64,000 bases of DNA from Mesorhizobium comanense (GCF_005503535.1 NZ_SCNN01000001.1:186001-250000), one strand, 5' to 3'; counted from the first letter of the stretch, positions 30,217 to 39,204 are shown. Made by a program: numbers and translations. The notes: generated by a model not told the origin, from the letters alone.

Positions 30217-30786
30217 TCAGGCGGCCCGCATTGGTTTCAGCGCCTCGCTCCAACGCGCCAACTCGTCCAGCATGGCCGTTGCTCCACCGGTCACCTGTTC
30301 GCTGGCGTTGAACGCGCCTTTGTCGTCGAGCAGCTTCTGGTACATGGGCAGCGCCACGCCTTCCGGGATCGGCATGATGCCAACCGAAGTCAGCAGCGGC
30401 TTCAGCGCCTGGGCCGCGCGCAAACCGCCGGAAACGCCGCCATAGCTGAGGATGGCGGCGGGCTTGTACTTCCATTCGCGGGCGAGGTAGTCGATCGCGT
30501 TGACGATCGCCGGAGCGGCGAAATAATTGTACTCCGGCGCCACGAAGACAAAGGCGTCCGCGGCATCGATCGCCTTCGACCAGGCTTTGGTATGGTCGTT
30601 CTGGTAGTTGCCGAGCCTGGGATGATGCGGCTCGTCCAGCACCGGGAGGTTGAAAGCGTGGATGTCGGTCAGGACCGGCTCGAATTTCCCGTGCCCGCGC
30701 GCGAACGTCTCCAGCCATTCGGCAAAAACCGGGCCGGCGCGGCCAGGCCGCGTGCTGCCGATGATGATGTTCAACTGGTGCTTCAA
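30217..30786 (-). CDS. NADPH-dependent FMN reductase family protein
   Basis: This 189-residue flavodoxin-like protein has the flavin phosphate loop IIIGSTRPGRAG near the N-terminus, FVFVAPEYNYFAAPAIVNAID and LSYGGVSGGLRAAQALK. Such enzymes reduce FMN, quinones or azo compounds with NAD(P)H in the cytoplasm. I choose TTG 30786 because GAGGAG lies 6 bases before it and the family begins at that point; no ATG is suitably placed. It diverges from the cytochrome P450 gene, whose start is about 210 bases away. Confidence 0.87.
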   Translation of the reverse strand: MKHQLNIIIGSTRPGRAGPVFAEWLETFARGHGKFEPVLTDIHAFNLPVLDEPHHPRLGNYQNDHTKAWSKAIDAADAFVFVAPEYNYFAAPAIVNAIDYLAREWKYKPAAILSYGGVSGGLRAAQALKPLLTSVGIMPIPEGVALPMYQKLLDDKGAFNASEQVTGGATAMLDELARWSEALKPMRAA

Positions 30787-30997
30787 GGCGGGCTCCTCGT
30801 ATTGGCGGTATCTGTTGGTAACTGTCAGTAAGGCAGACTGGACCGCCGGACAAGCAGGCACTCCCGGCAGGCCCGTCACGATCCGATGAACAGACCGTCA
30901 GCCGCGGGATGCCGCGCAGCCGTCTTGCGGCCTGCCGTTCGGTCACATGGACGCCCGGATCGCCAGCCACTACATTGGAGCCATAGCGGAGCATTTC

Positions 30998-32365
30998 ATG
31001 GACACTCAGCCCGCCCCCTTCGTTCCCCCGGCGCCGAAGCCGCGCACGTCGCCGCCTTCGACGCTGGAGATGATCCGCATCGTCTACCGCAACCCGCTCG
31101 AACTGTGGGGCGAGCCGACCTACAACGAGCCCTGGATTTCGGCCAAGGGCGCCGGCGGACCGCTGGTCATCGCCAACGATCCCGGCCTGATCCGCCATGT
31201 GCTGGTCGACAACGCCAAGAACTACAAGATGGCGACGGTGCGCCAGAAGATCCTGCGGCCGATCCTGCGAGACGGCCTGCTGACCGCCGAAGGCGAGGTC
31301 TGGAAGCGGTCGCGCAAGGCGATGGCGCCTGTGTTCACGCCGCGCCACATCTTCGGCTTCGCGCAGCCGATGCTCAAGCGCACCGAGGAGTTCGTAACCC
31401 GCTACGAGGCGGGCGGCACCTCCGACATCGCTCACGACATGACGCTGCTGACCTACGACATACTGGCGGAGACGCTGTTCTCGGGCGAGATCGCGGGTGA
31501 GCCTGGCAGTTTCGCCAACGAGATCGACCGCCTGTTCGAGACCATGGGCCGCGTCGATCCGCTCGACCTGCTGCGCGCCCCCGACTGGCTGCCGCGCCTG
31601 ACCCGCATCCGCGGCCGCAAGACCATGGCCTATTTCCGCAAGATCGTCACCGACACGGTCAAGATGCGCGAAGAGAAATTCCGGCGCGATCCCGATGCCG
31701 TTCCGCAGGATTTCCTGACGCTGCTGCTCCGGGCCGAAGGTCCCGACGGGCTGACGCGAGCCGAAGTCGAGGACAACATCATCACCTTCATCGGCGCAGG
31801 CCACGAGACGACCGCGCGGGCCCTTGGCTGGACGCTTTACTGCTTGGCCGAATCGCCATGGGAGCGTGACCGGATCGAGCAGGAAATCGACGAGGTGCTG
31901 GCGCGCGAACCCGATCCGACCAAGTGGCTCGACGCCATGCCGCTGACGCGCGCCGCCTTCGACGAAGCGCTGCGGCTCTATCCGCCGGCGCCGTCGATCA
32001 ACCGAGAGCCGATCGTGCCGGAAATGTGGAAGGACCTCTACATCCCGAAGCATGCGGCCGTGCTGGTCATGCCCTGGGTCGTGCATCGCCACAGGAAGCT
32101 GTGGGACAGGCCCGATGCCTTCATGCCCGAACGTTTCCATCCTGGAAATCGCGAAAAGATCGACCGTTTCCAGTATCTGCCGTTCGGCGCGGGGCCGCGC
32201 GTCTGCATCGGCGCCAGCTTCGCCATGCAGGAGGCGATCATCGCGCTCGCCATCCTCTTGTCGCGCTTCCGTTTCGACACCTCGGCCGAGACCAAACCCT
32301 GGCCGGTGCAGAAACTGACGACGCAGCCTCAAGGCGGTCTGCCGATGCAGGTGACCGCCCGCTAG
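30998..32365 (+). CDS. Cytochrome P450
   Basis: This is a 455-residue soluble bacterial P450. The I-helix reads NIITFIGAGHETTARALG, the ExxR motif is in FDEALRLYPPAPS, and the heme-Cys loop is FGAGPRVCIGASFA. No membrane anchor is present. P450s insert one oxygen atom into organic substrates, using electrons from a redox partner; no ferredoxin gene lies beside it, but the divergent FMN reductase might serve in electron supply (speculative). ATG 30998 has GGAG 6 bases upstream. Confidence 0.95.
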   Translation: MDTQPAPFVPPAPKPRTSPPSTLEMIRIVYRNPLELWGEPTYNEPWISAKGAGGPLVIANDPGLIRHVLVDNAKNYKMATVRQKILRPILRDGLLTAEGEVWKRSRKAMAPVFTPRHIFGFAQPMLKRTEEFVTRYEAGGTSDIAHDMTLLTYDILAETLFSGEIAGEPGSFANEIDRLFETMGRVDPLDLLRAPDWLPRLTRIRGRKTMAYFRKIVTDTVKMREEKFRRDPDAVPQDFLTLLLRAEGPDGLTRAEVEDNIITFIGAGHETTARALGWTLYCLAESPWERDRIEQEIDEVLAREPDPTKWLDAMPLTRAAFDEALRLYPPAPSINREPIVPEMWKDLYIPKHAAVLVMPWVVHRHRKLWDRPDAFMPERFHPGNREKIDRFQYLPFGAGPRVCIGASFAMQEAIIALAILLSRFRFDTSAETKPWPVQKLTTQPQGGLPMQVTAR

Positions 32366-32421
32366 GCATGCTGATATTCAGGTGATGCCGGCCTGCGAAC
32401 GATGGCTTCCTACGCTTCCGC

Positions 32422-32466
32422 GTTCTACTGCGACGCAGTAGAACGGTGCTCACGTACTTGAGTACG
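32422..32466. repeat. Paired small palindromes in intergenic region
   Basis: Two inverted repeats lie between convergent genes: TTCTACTGCG/CGCAGTAGAA (centre A, 32422-32442) and ACGTACT/AGTACGT (centre TG, 32451-32466). They look like part of a dispersed intergenic element. No gene is visible in 32366-32534. Confidence 0.6.
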
Positions 32467-32534
32467 TTCCGCTCCGGTTCTCGTAACCCACCGTTCTCGA
32501 CTCGGCCTGACCTGAATCTAGGCACGCCTAGGGC

Positions 32535-33512
32535 TTATACCGCGGGCTTGCGCTGCTGGAACTGGCCGGCGGCGCGGAAGCGCCAGAGGTAGCTCGGCAG
32601 GATCGTCGCGATCGACTGCGGCTGGATGCCGAGCCCGGTCAGGGTCCGGTTGGCCTTGGCCGCTTCGTCCGAGACGATATTGTGCTCGCGCAACTGCATC
32701 ACCTGGTCCTTGGTCAGCAGCGGATTGGGCAGCAGGCCGAGGATCGAGGCCTGGATGTTGGCAACCCACCACGGCACCGGCACCAGCAGCCGCTTGCGCT
32801 CGATCACGGTGAGCAGTTCCTCCATGCACTCCTTGAAGGTGAGCACGTTGGGGCCGCCGAGTTCATAGGTCTGGCCGCCCTGCACCTTGCCCTCGACCGA
32901 GCGCGCCACGGCTTCGGCGACATCGCCGACATAGACGGGCTGGAACTTGGTCTGGCCGCCGCCGATCAGCGGCAGCGCCGGCGAGTAGCGCGCCATGTTG
33001 GCGAAGCGGTTGAAGAAACTGTCTTCCGGGCCGAAATTGATCGACGGCCGCAGGATCACGGCATCCGGGATCGTCTCCAGCACGGCCTTTTCGCCAAGCG
33101 CCTTGGTGCGCGCGTAGTCCGATTCGGAGTTCGCGTCGGCGCCCAGCGCCGAAATATGGGTGAGCCCGGCGCCGACCGAGCGTGCCGCCTCGGCGACGGC
33201 GCGCGCGCCGAATTCATGCACCGCGGAGAATTTCTGCCGGCCGCTCTCATGCAGGATGGCGACGAGATTGACGACGTGGTCGGCGCCTTGCACGGCGCGG
33301 TCGATGGACCAGCGAACACGCACATTGGCCTGCACCGGCTGAATCTGGCCGACATTGCCGAGCGGTTGCAGGTGGCCGGCAAGGTCAGGGCGGCGGCAGG
33401 CGACGCGGATGCGATAGCCGCGCTTGGCAAGCGCTCGCACCACATGGCGGCCGACAAAGCCCGAGCCGCCAAAGACGACGATGAGCTTCGGGGTCTGCAG
33501 GATTTCGGTCAT
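32535..33512 (-). CDS. NDUFA9-like complex I-associated NAD(P)-binding protein
   Basis: The 325-residue atypical short-chain dehydrogenase begins with VVFGGSGFVGRHVVRALAKRG and contains NVRVRWSIDRAVQGADHVVNLVAIL, ISALGADANSESDYARTKALGE and FGPEDSFFNRFANMAR. This pattern is that of the NDUFA9/39-kDa family, which in alphaproteobacteria and mitochondria binds NADPH and associates with complex I. The catalytic Tyr-Lys is weak or altered (YARTKA). ATG 33512 has GGAG upstream. It is followed by a palindromic repeat on its 5' side. Confidence 0.88.
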   Translation of the reverse strand: MTEILQTPKLIVVFGGSGFVGRHVVRALAKRGYRIRVACRRPDLAGHLQPLGNVGQIQPVQANVRVRWSIDRAVQGADHVVNLVAILHESGRQKFSAVHEFGARAVAEAARSVGAGLTHISALGADANSESDYARTKALGEKAVLETIPDAVILRPSINFGPEDSFFNRFANMARYSPALPLIGGGQTKFQPVYVGDVAEAVARSVEGKVQGGQTYELGGPNVLTFKECMEELLTVIERKRLLVPVPWWVANIQASILGLLPNPLLTKDQVMQLREHNIVSDEAAKANRTLTGLGIQPQSIATILPSYLWRFRAAGQFQQRKPAV

Positions 33513-33620
33513 GACTGGCTCCGGCGCACTTTCCAGATGGCTTGGCTGAAGCCGTTTCATAGTCCGTTTTGCGCCAAAGGCAAAGGGCGACGCGTCGTCG
33601 CTGCCGCCCTTCTTTGCAGA

Positions 33621-33688
33621 GCAATTCCAGGAAAAGTTCTAAGCGGTTTTCCCAGGAAAAGCGCACAGCGCTTTCCCTTGGGAATTGC
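33621..33688. repeat. Palindromic intergenic repeat, copy 2 (longer form)
   Basis: The same outer arms as copy 1 (GCAATTCC/GGAATTGC) enclose two inner hairpins, GGAAAA...TTTTCC and GGAAAGCG-type arms ending in CGCTTTCC. It lies between two leftward genes. Confidence 0.85.
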
Positions 33689-33704
33689 GGGTGAACAAGG
33701 CTTG

Positions 33705-34157
33705 TCAGAACGCCTTGCCGATGCGGGCGTCGACCGAGTGCCGGTTGCCGCCGCGAATGACGAAGAACAGCAGCATCGCGGCCCAAAGCAGCGACTTTTC
33801 CGCACCTGAAAAGCCCTGGCCCATCGTCACCCAGTGGAACCAGACGGTGACCAGCAGCACGAACAGGCCGGCAAAGGCGGCAGGACGGGTCAGGAATCCG
33901 ATGGCGATCAGGATGCCGCCGAAAAACTCGGTGCAGGCCAAAAGCAGTGACCAGAAGGCGCCGGGATAGAAGCCGAGGCCTTCGACCATCTCGGCGGCGC
34001 CGAAAGGATTGGTGATCTTTTGCGAGCCGTGGATGGTGAGGAATGCACCGGCCACGACGCGCAGCACGGTTTCGCCGGCGTCATGCAGCGACGAATACAG
34101 GCGGCCAAGTGCGGGAATGATCAGTCTGCCGCGGGAAGCGTCGGTGGTTACGGACAT
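33705..34157 (-). CDS. DoxX family membrane protein
   Basis: This 150-residue protein has about four membrane segments and DoxX hallmarks: LRVVAGAFLTIHGSQKI, FGGILIAIGFLTRPAAFAG and VTVWFHWVTMGQGF. DoxX proteins are small inner-membrane proteins linked to thiol/redox stress in some bacteria; the role here is unknown. ATG 34157 is preceded by GGAG at 6 bases. Single gene. Confidence 0.88.
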   Translation of the reverse strand: MSVTTDASRGRLIIPALGRLYSSLHDAGETVLRVVAGAFLTIHGSQKITNPFGAAEMVEGLGFYPGAFWSLLLACTEFFGGILIAIGFLTRPAAFAGLFVLLVTVWFHWVTMGQGFSGAEKSLLWAAMLLFFVIRGGNRHSVDARIGKAF

Positions 34158-34499
34158 CGTAGCTCCTGTTTTTTGGACATCGTCTCGCAAACGCCCGATG
34201 GCTTCCATCAAGTCAAGTTAACAAAAGTTAACTATCGTAATCATGTTTAACTCGTGCGCCGGATAAGACGCAGAAAACCCCGCCGAAGCGGGGTTTTCCG
34301 GGTGTAGCTCATGTCGAACCAGGGTCTGACGAGGCGGCCTGACCTGAGACGGTATCAGCATGGCGTGAAGCAAGTACGCCCGCCTCCGCCCTGGACGCAT
34401 CCGACAGAAGACACCGACCGGGCAAACCCGACCCGGACGGCAGTAGGTCGCTTCACCACGCCGAAAGGTTCAGCAGGGCGTGGAGAATTCGCCGGGAAC
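34158..34499. other. Non-coding stretch with one terminator
   Basis: This 342-base gap separates the DoxX start from the Ldh-family stop. It holds the DoxX promoter region (left), a strong hairpin at 34274-34297, and about 200 bases (34298-34499) in which I see no credible gene. If the hairpin ends the Ldh transcript, these 200 bases are a long 3' untranslated region or a small RNA. Confidence 0.6.
34274..34297 (-). terminator. Rho-independent terminator
   Basis: AAAACCCCGC, loop CGAA, GCGGGGTTTT: a perfect 10-bp stem with A/T ends that works on either strand. The only transcript arriving is from the leftward Ldh-family gene. Confidence 0.85.
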
Positions 34500-35504
34500 T
34501 CAGGCGGAATAGCGCTCGGCGAACTCTGAGATGCGCTGCACCACCGCCTTGGGCGCGGTAATGCCGCGCGCCTGCGCTTTCTCGGCCGCCTCGGCTCTTG
34601 CCCGGCCCGGCACGTGTACGCCATAGCGGCGGCGCAACCGGTCGAGCTGATCCTTCATGCGCTTTTCAAAGTCCGGATCGAGCAGCTTGGGTTCGACGGC
34701 AAGCACGAACAGCCCGGTTCCCGGACTGTCAGGGCCGCCGGTAAACCAGGGCGCGTCGAGCGACCAGTTGGCACCCGACAGGCCGGCCGCAAGCACTTCG
34801 ACCATCAGCGCGATGTTGGCGCCGCGCTGTCCGCCGAAGGCGAGCATGGCGCCCTTCATCGCCGCCGCCGGATCGGTGGTCGGGTTGCCGCTGGCGTCCA
34901 GCGCCCAGCCCTCCGGGATTTGCTTGCCGTCCTCGGCTGCCTTGCGGATGTTGACGAAGGCGGTGGCGCTCGACGACTGGTCGATGACCAGCGGCGCGCC
35001 ATCGGCGGCGGGGGCGGCAAAGGACATCGGATTGGTGCAATAGACCGGCTTGACCGAGCCCGAGCCGGCAAGCACCGCCGGACCATTGGTGGCCGCGAAC
35101 GAGACCAGGCCCTGTGCGGCAAGCCTTCCCGTGAAATAGCCGAGCGCGCCGCATGTGTAGGCATTCTTCTGCGAGAAGATGGCGACGCCGAACAGTTTCG
35201 CCGCCTTGGCGAGGTCATCCACGGTGCGATCGAAACCGGTATGCGCCAGCCCGCCGCGCGCGTCGGAAAGATAGACGGCAAGCGCCGGTCTTGTGATCAC
35301 CGGATCGGCATTGCCGTCGATGCGCCCGGCCTCCAGCGCTTCGAGGTAGTCGATGAAATGCGTCAGCCCCACGGTCGCCAGCCCTTCCGCCTCGGCCGCG
35401 ATGATCGAGGCCGTCAACGACTGCGCCGCCTCTTCATTGGCGCCGGCGCCAAGTGCTGCCATCCGGCATAGTCCTCTTGCCTGGTCGAGACTGAGTTGCA
35501 TCAT
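34500..35504 (-). CDS. Ldh/YlbC-type malate/L-lactate dehydrogenase family oxidoreductase
   Basis: The 334-residue protein belongs to the NAD(P)-dependent Ldh_2 family (malate, ureidoglycolate, Delta1-piperideine-2-carboxylate or 2,3-diketogulonate reductases). Seen: AEAEGLATVGLTHFIDYLEAL, FSQKNAYTCGALGYFTGRLA, VKPVYCTNPMSFAAP, AFGGQRGANIALMVEVLAAGLSG-like end. ATG 35504 or 35501 follows AGGA. It stands next to the basic-amino-acid ABC operon, so a cyclic imino acid substrate is plausible but unproven. Confidence 0.87.
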   Translation of the reverse strand: MMQLSLDQARGLCRMAALGAGANEEAAQSLTASIIAAEAEGLATVGLTHFIDYLEALEAGRIDGNADPVITRPALAVYLSDARGGLAHTGFDRTVDDLAKAAKLFGVAIFSQKNAYTCGALGYFTGRLAAQGLVSFAATNGPAVLAGSGSVKPVYCTNPMSFAAPAADGAPLVIDQSSSATAFVNIRKAAEDGKQIPEGWALDASGNPTTDPAAAMKGAMLAFGGQRGANIALMVEVLAAGLSGANWSLDAPWFTGGPDSPGTGLFVLAVEPKLLDPDFEKRMKDQLDRLRRRYGVHVPGRARAEAAEKAQARGITAPKAVVQRISEFAERYSA

Positions 35505-35648
35505 GGCTGTCCTGGTGTCGCTGTGGGCTGATTGCATTGGTGGCTCATGTGCCCAGCAGCACATGAGCAGACATTCGTGTTGAAAATCGTCCGCCTCTGC
35601 AAGAAAAGCGGCTTACACCGCCGATCCTTGTACCCGACCTGTGCGCCT

Positions 35649-36458
35649 CTATCCGATCTTGACCGGGATGCGTCTCTCGATCCGGCTGAAGGCGAAGACG
35701 AGAATGCCGGTGATCACCATATAGATCAGCGCCAGCAGCAGCAGGGGCTCGTAGGTGAGGTAGGTATCCTGCCGCACTTTCGAGGAAACGGCGAAGATGT
35801 CGATGACGCTGATCGTGGCCACCAGGGGTGTGGATTTCAGCTGCAGAACGGTTTCGCCGGTCAGCGTCGGCAATGCCCTGTAAAACGCCTGCGGCAACCA
35901 GATGCGCCGGAAAATCTTCCAGCGGCTCATGCCGAAGGCGCGGGCGGCTTCCAGCTGCCCCTTGGGCACGCCGGCAAAGGCGCCGCGCATCACCTCGCCC
36001 TCATAGCCCGCGAAGGACAGTGTGAGCGCCAGAACGCCGTAGGGCCACGCCTGCCTGAGGTAGGGCCACATCCAGGATTCACGGATCCAGGGATATTGCG
36101 GGAAGAGCGAGCCCAGCCCGTAATAGAGCAGCCAAAGCTGGAGCAGCAGCGGCGTGCCGCGGATGATGGTGCAGAACACTTTCGCCGGCGCTGCGACCCA
36201 GATTGAACCGGCGGCCTGGGCCAGTCCGACCGGCACGGCGATCATGAAGCCGAGCACGCAGGTGACGACCAGGATCCACAGGGCACGCCAGATGCCCATG
36301 AGGCCCATTTCCCAGTATTGCGGCAGCCAGTCCCAGCGCATGAACAAGGCGGCCGATGTCACCAGCCCCAGCGCGATCAGGATCAGCACGATGCGATGCG
36401 GCTGCAGCCAGAGCGAGGCGCGCGCCGCGGTATTGATGATGGCTGCCTCGCCCGCCAT
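35649..36458 (-). CDS. Basic amino acid ABC transporter permease (HisM-like)
   Basis: This 269-residue membrane protein carries the polar amino acid permease signature: FCTIIRGTPLLLQLWLLYYGLG and the EAA loop GQLEAARAFGMSRWKIFRRIWLPQAF. ATG 36458 is 2 bases after the HisQ-like stop. Last gene of the operon 38992-35649 (ATPase, binding protein, two permeases). With HisQ it forms the inner-membrane channel for arginine/lysine/histidine/ornithine-type ligands. Confidence 0.92.
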   Translation of the reverse strand: MAGEAAIINTAARASLWLQPHRIVLILIALGLVTSAALFMRWDWLPQYWEMGLMGIWRALWILVVTCVLGFMIAVPVGLAQAAGSIWVAAPAKVFCTIIRGTPLLLQLWLLYYGLGSLFPQYPWIRESWMWPYLRQAWPYGVLALTLSFAGYEGEVMRGAFAGVPKGQLEAARAFGMSRWKIFRRIWLPQAFYRALPTLTGETVLQLKSTPLVATISVIDIFAVSSKVRQDTYLTYEPLLLLALIYMVITGILVFAFSRIERRIPVKIG

Positions 36459-36460
36459 CA

Positions 36461-37123
36461 CTATGCGTCCTTGATCGAGGGCATGCCGCGCCGTGCCCAT
36501 TTTTCGGCCCTGCCGAGCAGGAAGTTCGAAACCAGCGTCACGCACAGATAGAGCACGCCGGCGGCGAGGAAGAAAACCAGATAGGCCTTGGTGACGCCGG
36601 CGGCCTGACGCGTCGCAAGCGTCAACTCGGAGAAGCCGACGACGGCCAGCAGCGCGGTGTCCTTGGTTGCGATCAGCCACAGATTGGCGAGGCCTGGAAT
36701 GGCGAAGGGCAGCATCGCCGGCAGCGTGATGCGCCGCAACAGCAGGCCCGGAGACATGCCATAGGCGCGGGCTGCTTCGATCTGGCCCTGCGGGATGGCC
36801 AGGATCGCGCCACGGATGACTTCGGTCGAATAGGCGCCCTGGACGAAGCCGAGCACGGCGATGCCGGCCACCAGCCCGCTAATGTCGACGCGCTGATAGC
36901 CCATGGCGGTCAGCACCTGGTTTATCAGGTCGGTGCCGGCATAATAGAGCAGCAGGATCAGCACCAGTTCCGGCACGGCGCGCACCACGGTGGTGTAGAC
37001 CGCGAACAGGTCGCGCACCACGGGCCCGCCATAAAGCTTGCCATAGGCACCCCAGGTTCCGATCACGAGGCCGACGATCGTGGCGCCGACGGCGATCTCG
37101 AGCGAATGCAAGAGCCCGACCAA
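36461..37123 (-). CDS. Basic amino acid ABC transporter permease (HisQ-like), start uncertain
   Basis: The protein is a polar amino acid permease with VRAVPELVLILLLYYAG and the EAA loop GQIEAARAYGMSPGLLLRRITLPAM. TTG 37123 gives 220 residues but leaves a short N-terminus. The frame stays open upstream with plausible coding (FSLLPASAAGIIELLSP) to a TGA at 37229-37231 without any ATG, GTG or TTG; a CTG at 37207 may be the true start. Two hairpins lie between it and the binding-protein gene. Confidence 0.88.
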   Translation of the reverse strand: MVGLLHSLEIAVGATIVGLVIGTWGAYGKLYGGPVVRDLFAVYTTVVRAVPELVLILLLYYAGTDLINQVLTAMGYQRVDISGLVAGIAVLGFVQGAYSTEVIRGAILAIPQGQIEAARAYGMSPGLLLRRITLPAMLPFAIPGLANLWLIATKDTALLAVVGFSELTLATRQAAGVTKAYLVFFLAAGVLYLCVTLVSNFLLGRAEKWARRGMPSIKDA

Positions 37124-37233
37124 GAGCGTTTTGCCCCAGCCGCCGTCCGCGGGCGAGAGGAGTTCAATGATGCCGGCCGCCGAGGCCGGAAGAAGAGAAA
37201 AGATCAGCGTCGCCCCCGGATTGCTGGCTCACT

Positions 37234-37301
37234 CCGCCGGCAATTGCGGCCGGCGGCGAGCATGCCTGGACAGGTTTGCCGGAGACATGGCGCCAGCGCC
37301 A
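37234..37301 (-). promoter_or_regulatory. Two intercistronic hairpins after binding-protein gene
   Basis: CCGCCGG/CCGGCGG (37234-37256) and TGGCG/CGCCA (37288-37301) lie just downstream of the binding-protein stop. Such hairpins often stabilise the upstream mRNA, so that binding protein is made in excess over permeases. That role is inferred. Confidence 0.5.
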
Positions 37302-37323
37302 CGTCCCCGGTCCATGCGAGGGA

Positions 37324-38121
37324 TCAGTTCGACTGCGGTGCGCCGCCGTAGATGTCGAAATCGAAGTATTTCTTCGAGATCTCGTCATACTTGCCATTGG
37401 AGCGGATCGCCTTGATGCCGGCGTTGATCTTTTCCTTCAGGTCGGTGTCTTCCTTGCGCACGCCGGCGCCGACGCCCGGTCCGAGCACTTCGTCGTCCGG
37501 AGCCACCATGCCCTTCAGATCGCAGCACGCCTTGCCCTGGTCGGTCTTGAGGAATTCGCCAAGCGCGATGGAATCGGCCTGCACCGCGTCGAGGCGGCCG
37601 GCGGCGAGGTCGTTGTTGGCCTCGTCCTGCGTCTGGTATTCCTTGATCTCGGACGCCGTGGCGCCGAAATGCTTCTTGGCGTAAACGGCATGCACGGTCG
37701 AAACCTGGACGCCAACGACCTTGCCCTTGAGGTCGTCGGGCGTAGCGCCGAATTTCTGGTCCTTCGGTCCGATGATCGCGGTCGGCGTGTTGTAATACTT
37801 GTCGGAGAAGTCGATCGTCTTCTTGCGTTCGTCGGTGATCGACATCGACGACACGATGAGGTCGATCTTCTTGGTCGTCAGCGCCGGAATGATGCCGTCC
37901 CATGCGACCGGTGTGATGACGCAATCGAGCTTCTCCTCGGCGCACACGGCGTCGATGAAGTCGATCTCCCAGCCCACCCATTTGCCCGAGGCGTCGGGCG
38001 AGGTGAAGGGCGGGTAGGGCTCTGCGGCGACGCCGATCTTGACCGGATCGGCCTTGGCCACGCCCATGGCGGCGACGCCGAGCAGCAATGCCGCGGCGAA
38101 TGTCTTCAGAACAGTCTTCAT
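37324..38121 (-). CDS. Basic amino acid ABC transporter substrate-binding protein (HisJ/ArgT-like)
   Basis: This 265-residue periplasmic protein has a signal peptide ending VAKA and the LAO-binding landmarks EPYPPFTSPDASGKWVGWEID, VAWDGIIPALTTKKIDLIVSS and SMSITDERKKTIDFSDKYY. It should bind arginine, lysine, ornithine or histidine. ATG 38121 opens directly after the ATPase gene (55-base gap). The divergent dimethylargininase-like gene suggests arginine or methylarginine as the ligand. Confidence 0.93.
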   Translation of the reverse strand: MKTVLKTFAAALLLGVAAMGVAKADPVKIGVAAEPYPPFTSPDASGKWVGWEIDFIDAVCAEEKLDCVITPVAWDGIIPALTTKKIDLIVSSMSITDERKKTIDFSDKYYNTPTAIIGPKDQKFGATPDDLKGKVVGVQVSTVHAVYAKKHFGATASEIKEYQTQDEANNDLAAGRLDAVQADSIALGEFLKTDQGKACCDLKGMVAPDDEVLGPGVGAGVRKEDTDLKEKINAGIKAIRSNGKYDEISKKYFDFDIYGGAPQSN

Positions 38122-38176
38122 TTCAGAACTCCCAGTTTGTTGTTGGTTCCCGTTTTTCTTCCGTCCCGGCCTGTCC

Positions 38177-38992
38177 CTAGCCGATGTTGCGGATGAACTG
38201 CTTGAGCCTTTCGGATTTCGGCGCGCCGAAAATCTGTTCCGGCGGACCTTCTTCCTCGACCAGCCCGTTGTAGAGGTAGACGACGTGGGTCGCGACCTCG
38301 CGGGCGAACTTCATCTCGTGGGTGACCAGCACCATGGTGCGGCCCTCGCGCGCCAGGTCGCCGATCACCTTCAGCACTTCGCCGACCAGTTCCGGATCGA
38401 GTGCCGATGTCGGTTCGTCGAACAGCATGACGCGCGGATTGATGGCGAGCGCGCGGGCGATCGCCGCCCGCTGCTGCTGGCCGCCCGAGAGATAGGCGGG
38501 ATAGACGTCGCGCTTTTCGGCAAGTCCGACGCGCGCGAGAAGCTTCTCGGCCTGGGCGACCGCCTCGTCGCGCCTGACGCCGAGCACATGCACGGGAACC
38601 TCGATGACGTTCTCGATCAGCGTCATGTGGCTCCACAGGTTGAAGTTCTGAAACACCATGCCGAGCTTGGAGCGGATGCGTTCGATCTGCCTGCGGTCGG
38701 CCGGAACGGTATGGCCGTGGCTGTCGGCCTTGAGCTTGATCTCTTCGCCATTGACCCGGATGATGCCGCTTGTCGGGTTCTCCAGGCAGTTGATGCAGCG
38801 CAGCAGCGTCGACTTCCCCGAACCCGAGCCGCCGATGATGGCGATGACCTCGCCGTCGCGCGCCGACAGCGACACGCCTTTCAGCACGTGCAGTTCGCCG
38901 AATTTCTTGTGCAGGTTCTCGACATGGATGGCTTCGGCGGCGCCATTCTGCGCCTCTCCGGATGGGATTGTGGCAGCTCCCGCCACGCTCAC
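38177..38992 (-). CDS. Basic amino acid ABC transporter ATPase (HisP-like)
   Basis: The 271-residue ATPase has Walker A GGSGSGKSTLLRCINCLE, signature YLSGGQQQRAAIARAL, Walker B VMLFDEPTSALDPELV and the switch His in LVTHEMKFAREV. The start is GTG 38992. First gene of the leftward transporter operon; it faces the dimethylargininase-like gene across about 210 bases. Confidence 0.94.
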   Translation of the reverse strand: MSVAGAATIPSGEAQNGAAEAIHVENLHKKFGELHVLKGVSLSARDGEVIAIIGGSGSGKSTLLRCINCLENPTSGIIRVNGEEIKLKADSHGHTVPADRRQIERIRSKLGMVFQNFNLWSHMTLIENVIEVPVHVLGVRRDEAVAQAEKLLARVGLAEKRDVYPAYLSGGQQQRAAIARALAINPRVMLFDEPTSALDPELVGEVLKVIGDLAREGRTMVLVTHEMKFAREVATHVVYLYNGLVEEEGPPEQIFGAPKSERLKQFIRNIG

Positions 38993-39124
38993 CGGGTGAC
39001 CTCTGAAAGGTCGGCGGCAGTTCGTCGAACGGCTATCCGGCTAATCAACATACGCTGTACTGCCCTGCTCCAGACTTCAGCATGGACCCAACTGAGCGAG
39101 CCCGTCAATCCCGCCCATTACGGC

Positions 39125-39154
39125 ACTTGCAGCCTTGTTGTGCAAGTGTATAAA
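39125..39154 (+). promoter_or_regulatory. Candidate promoter with palindromic operator
   Basis: A perfect inverted repeat, ACTTGCA (39125-39131), 9 bases, TGCAAGT (39141-39147), overlaps a -35 (TTGCAG, 39127-39132) and spacer, with -10 TATAAA at 39149-39154 (16-base spacing). It drives the dimethylargininase-tetR pair. The symmetry suits a TetR or similar dimer, perhaps the co-encoded regulator. Confidence 0.5.
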
Positions 39155-39204
39155 TAGCCTCCCATGAAATTTTTTCGATTTTTTTCAGCACAAAAAGGGC
39201 ATCG

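Noticed and set aside
30146..32332. 728-codon minus-strand frame covering the P450 gene
   Set aside because: It is the antisense of a clear P450 on the plus strand; only the separate FMN reductase frame at 30217-30786 is coding.
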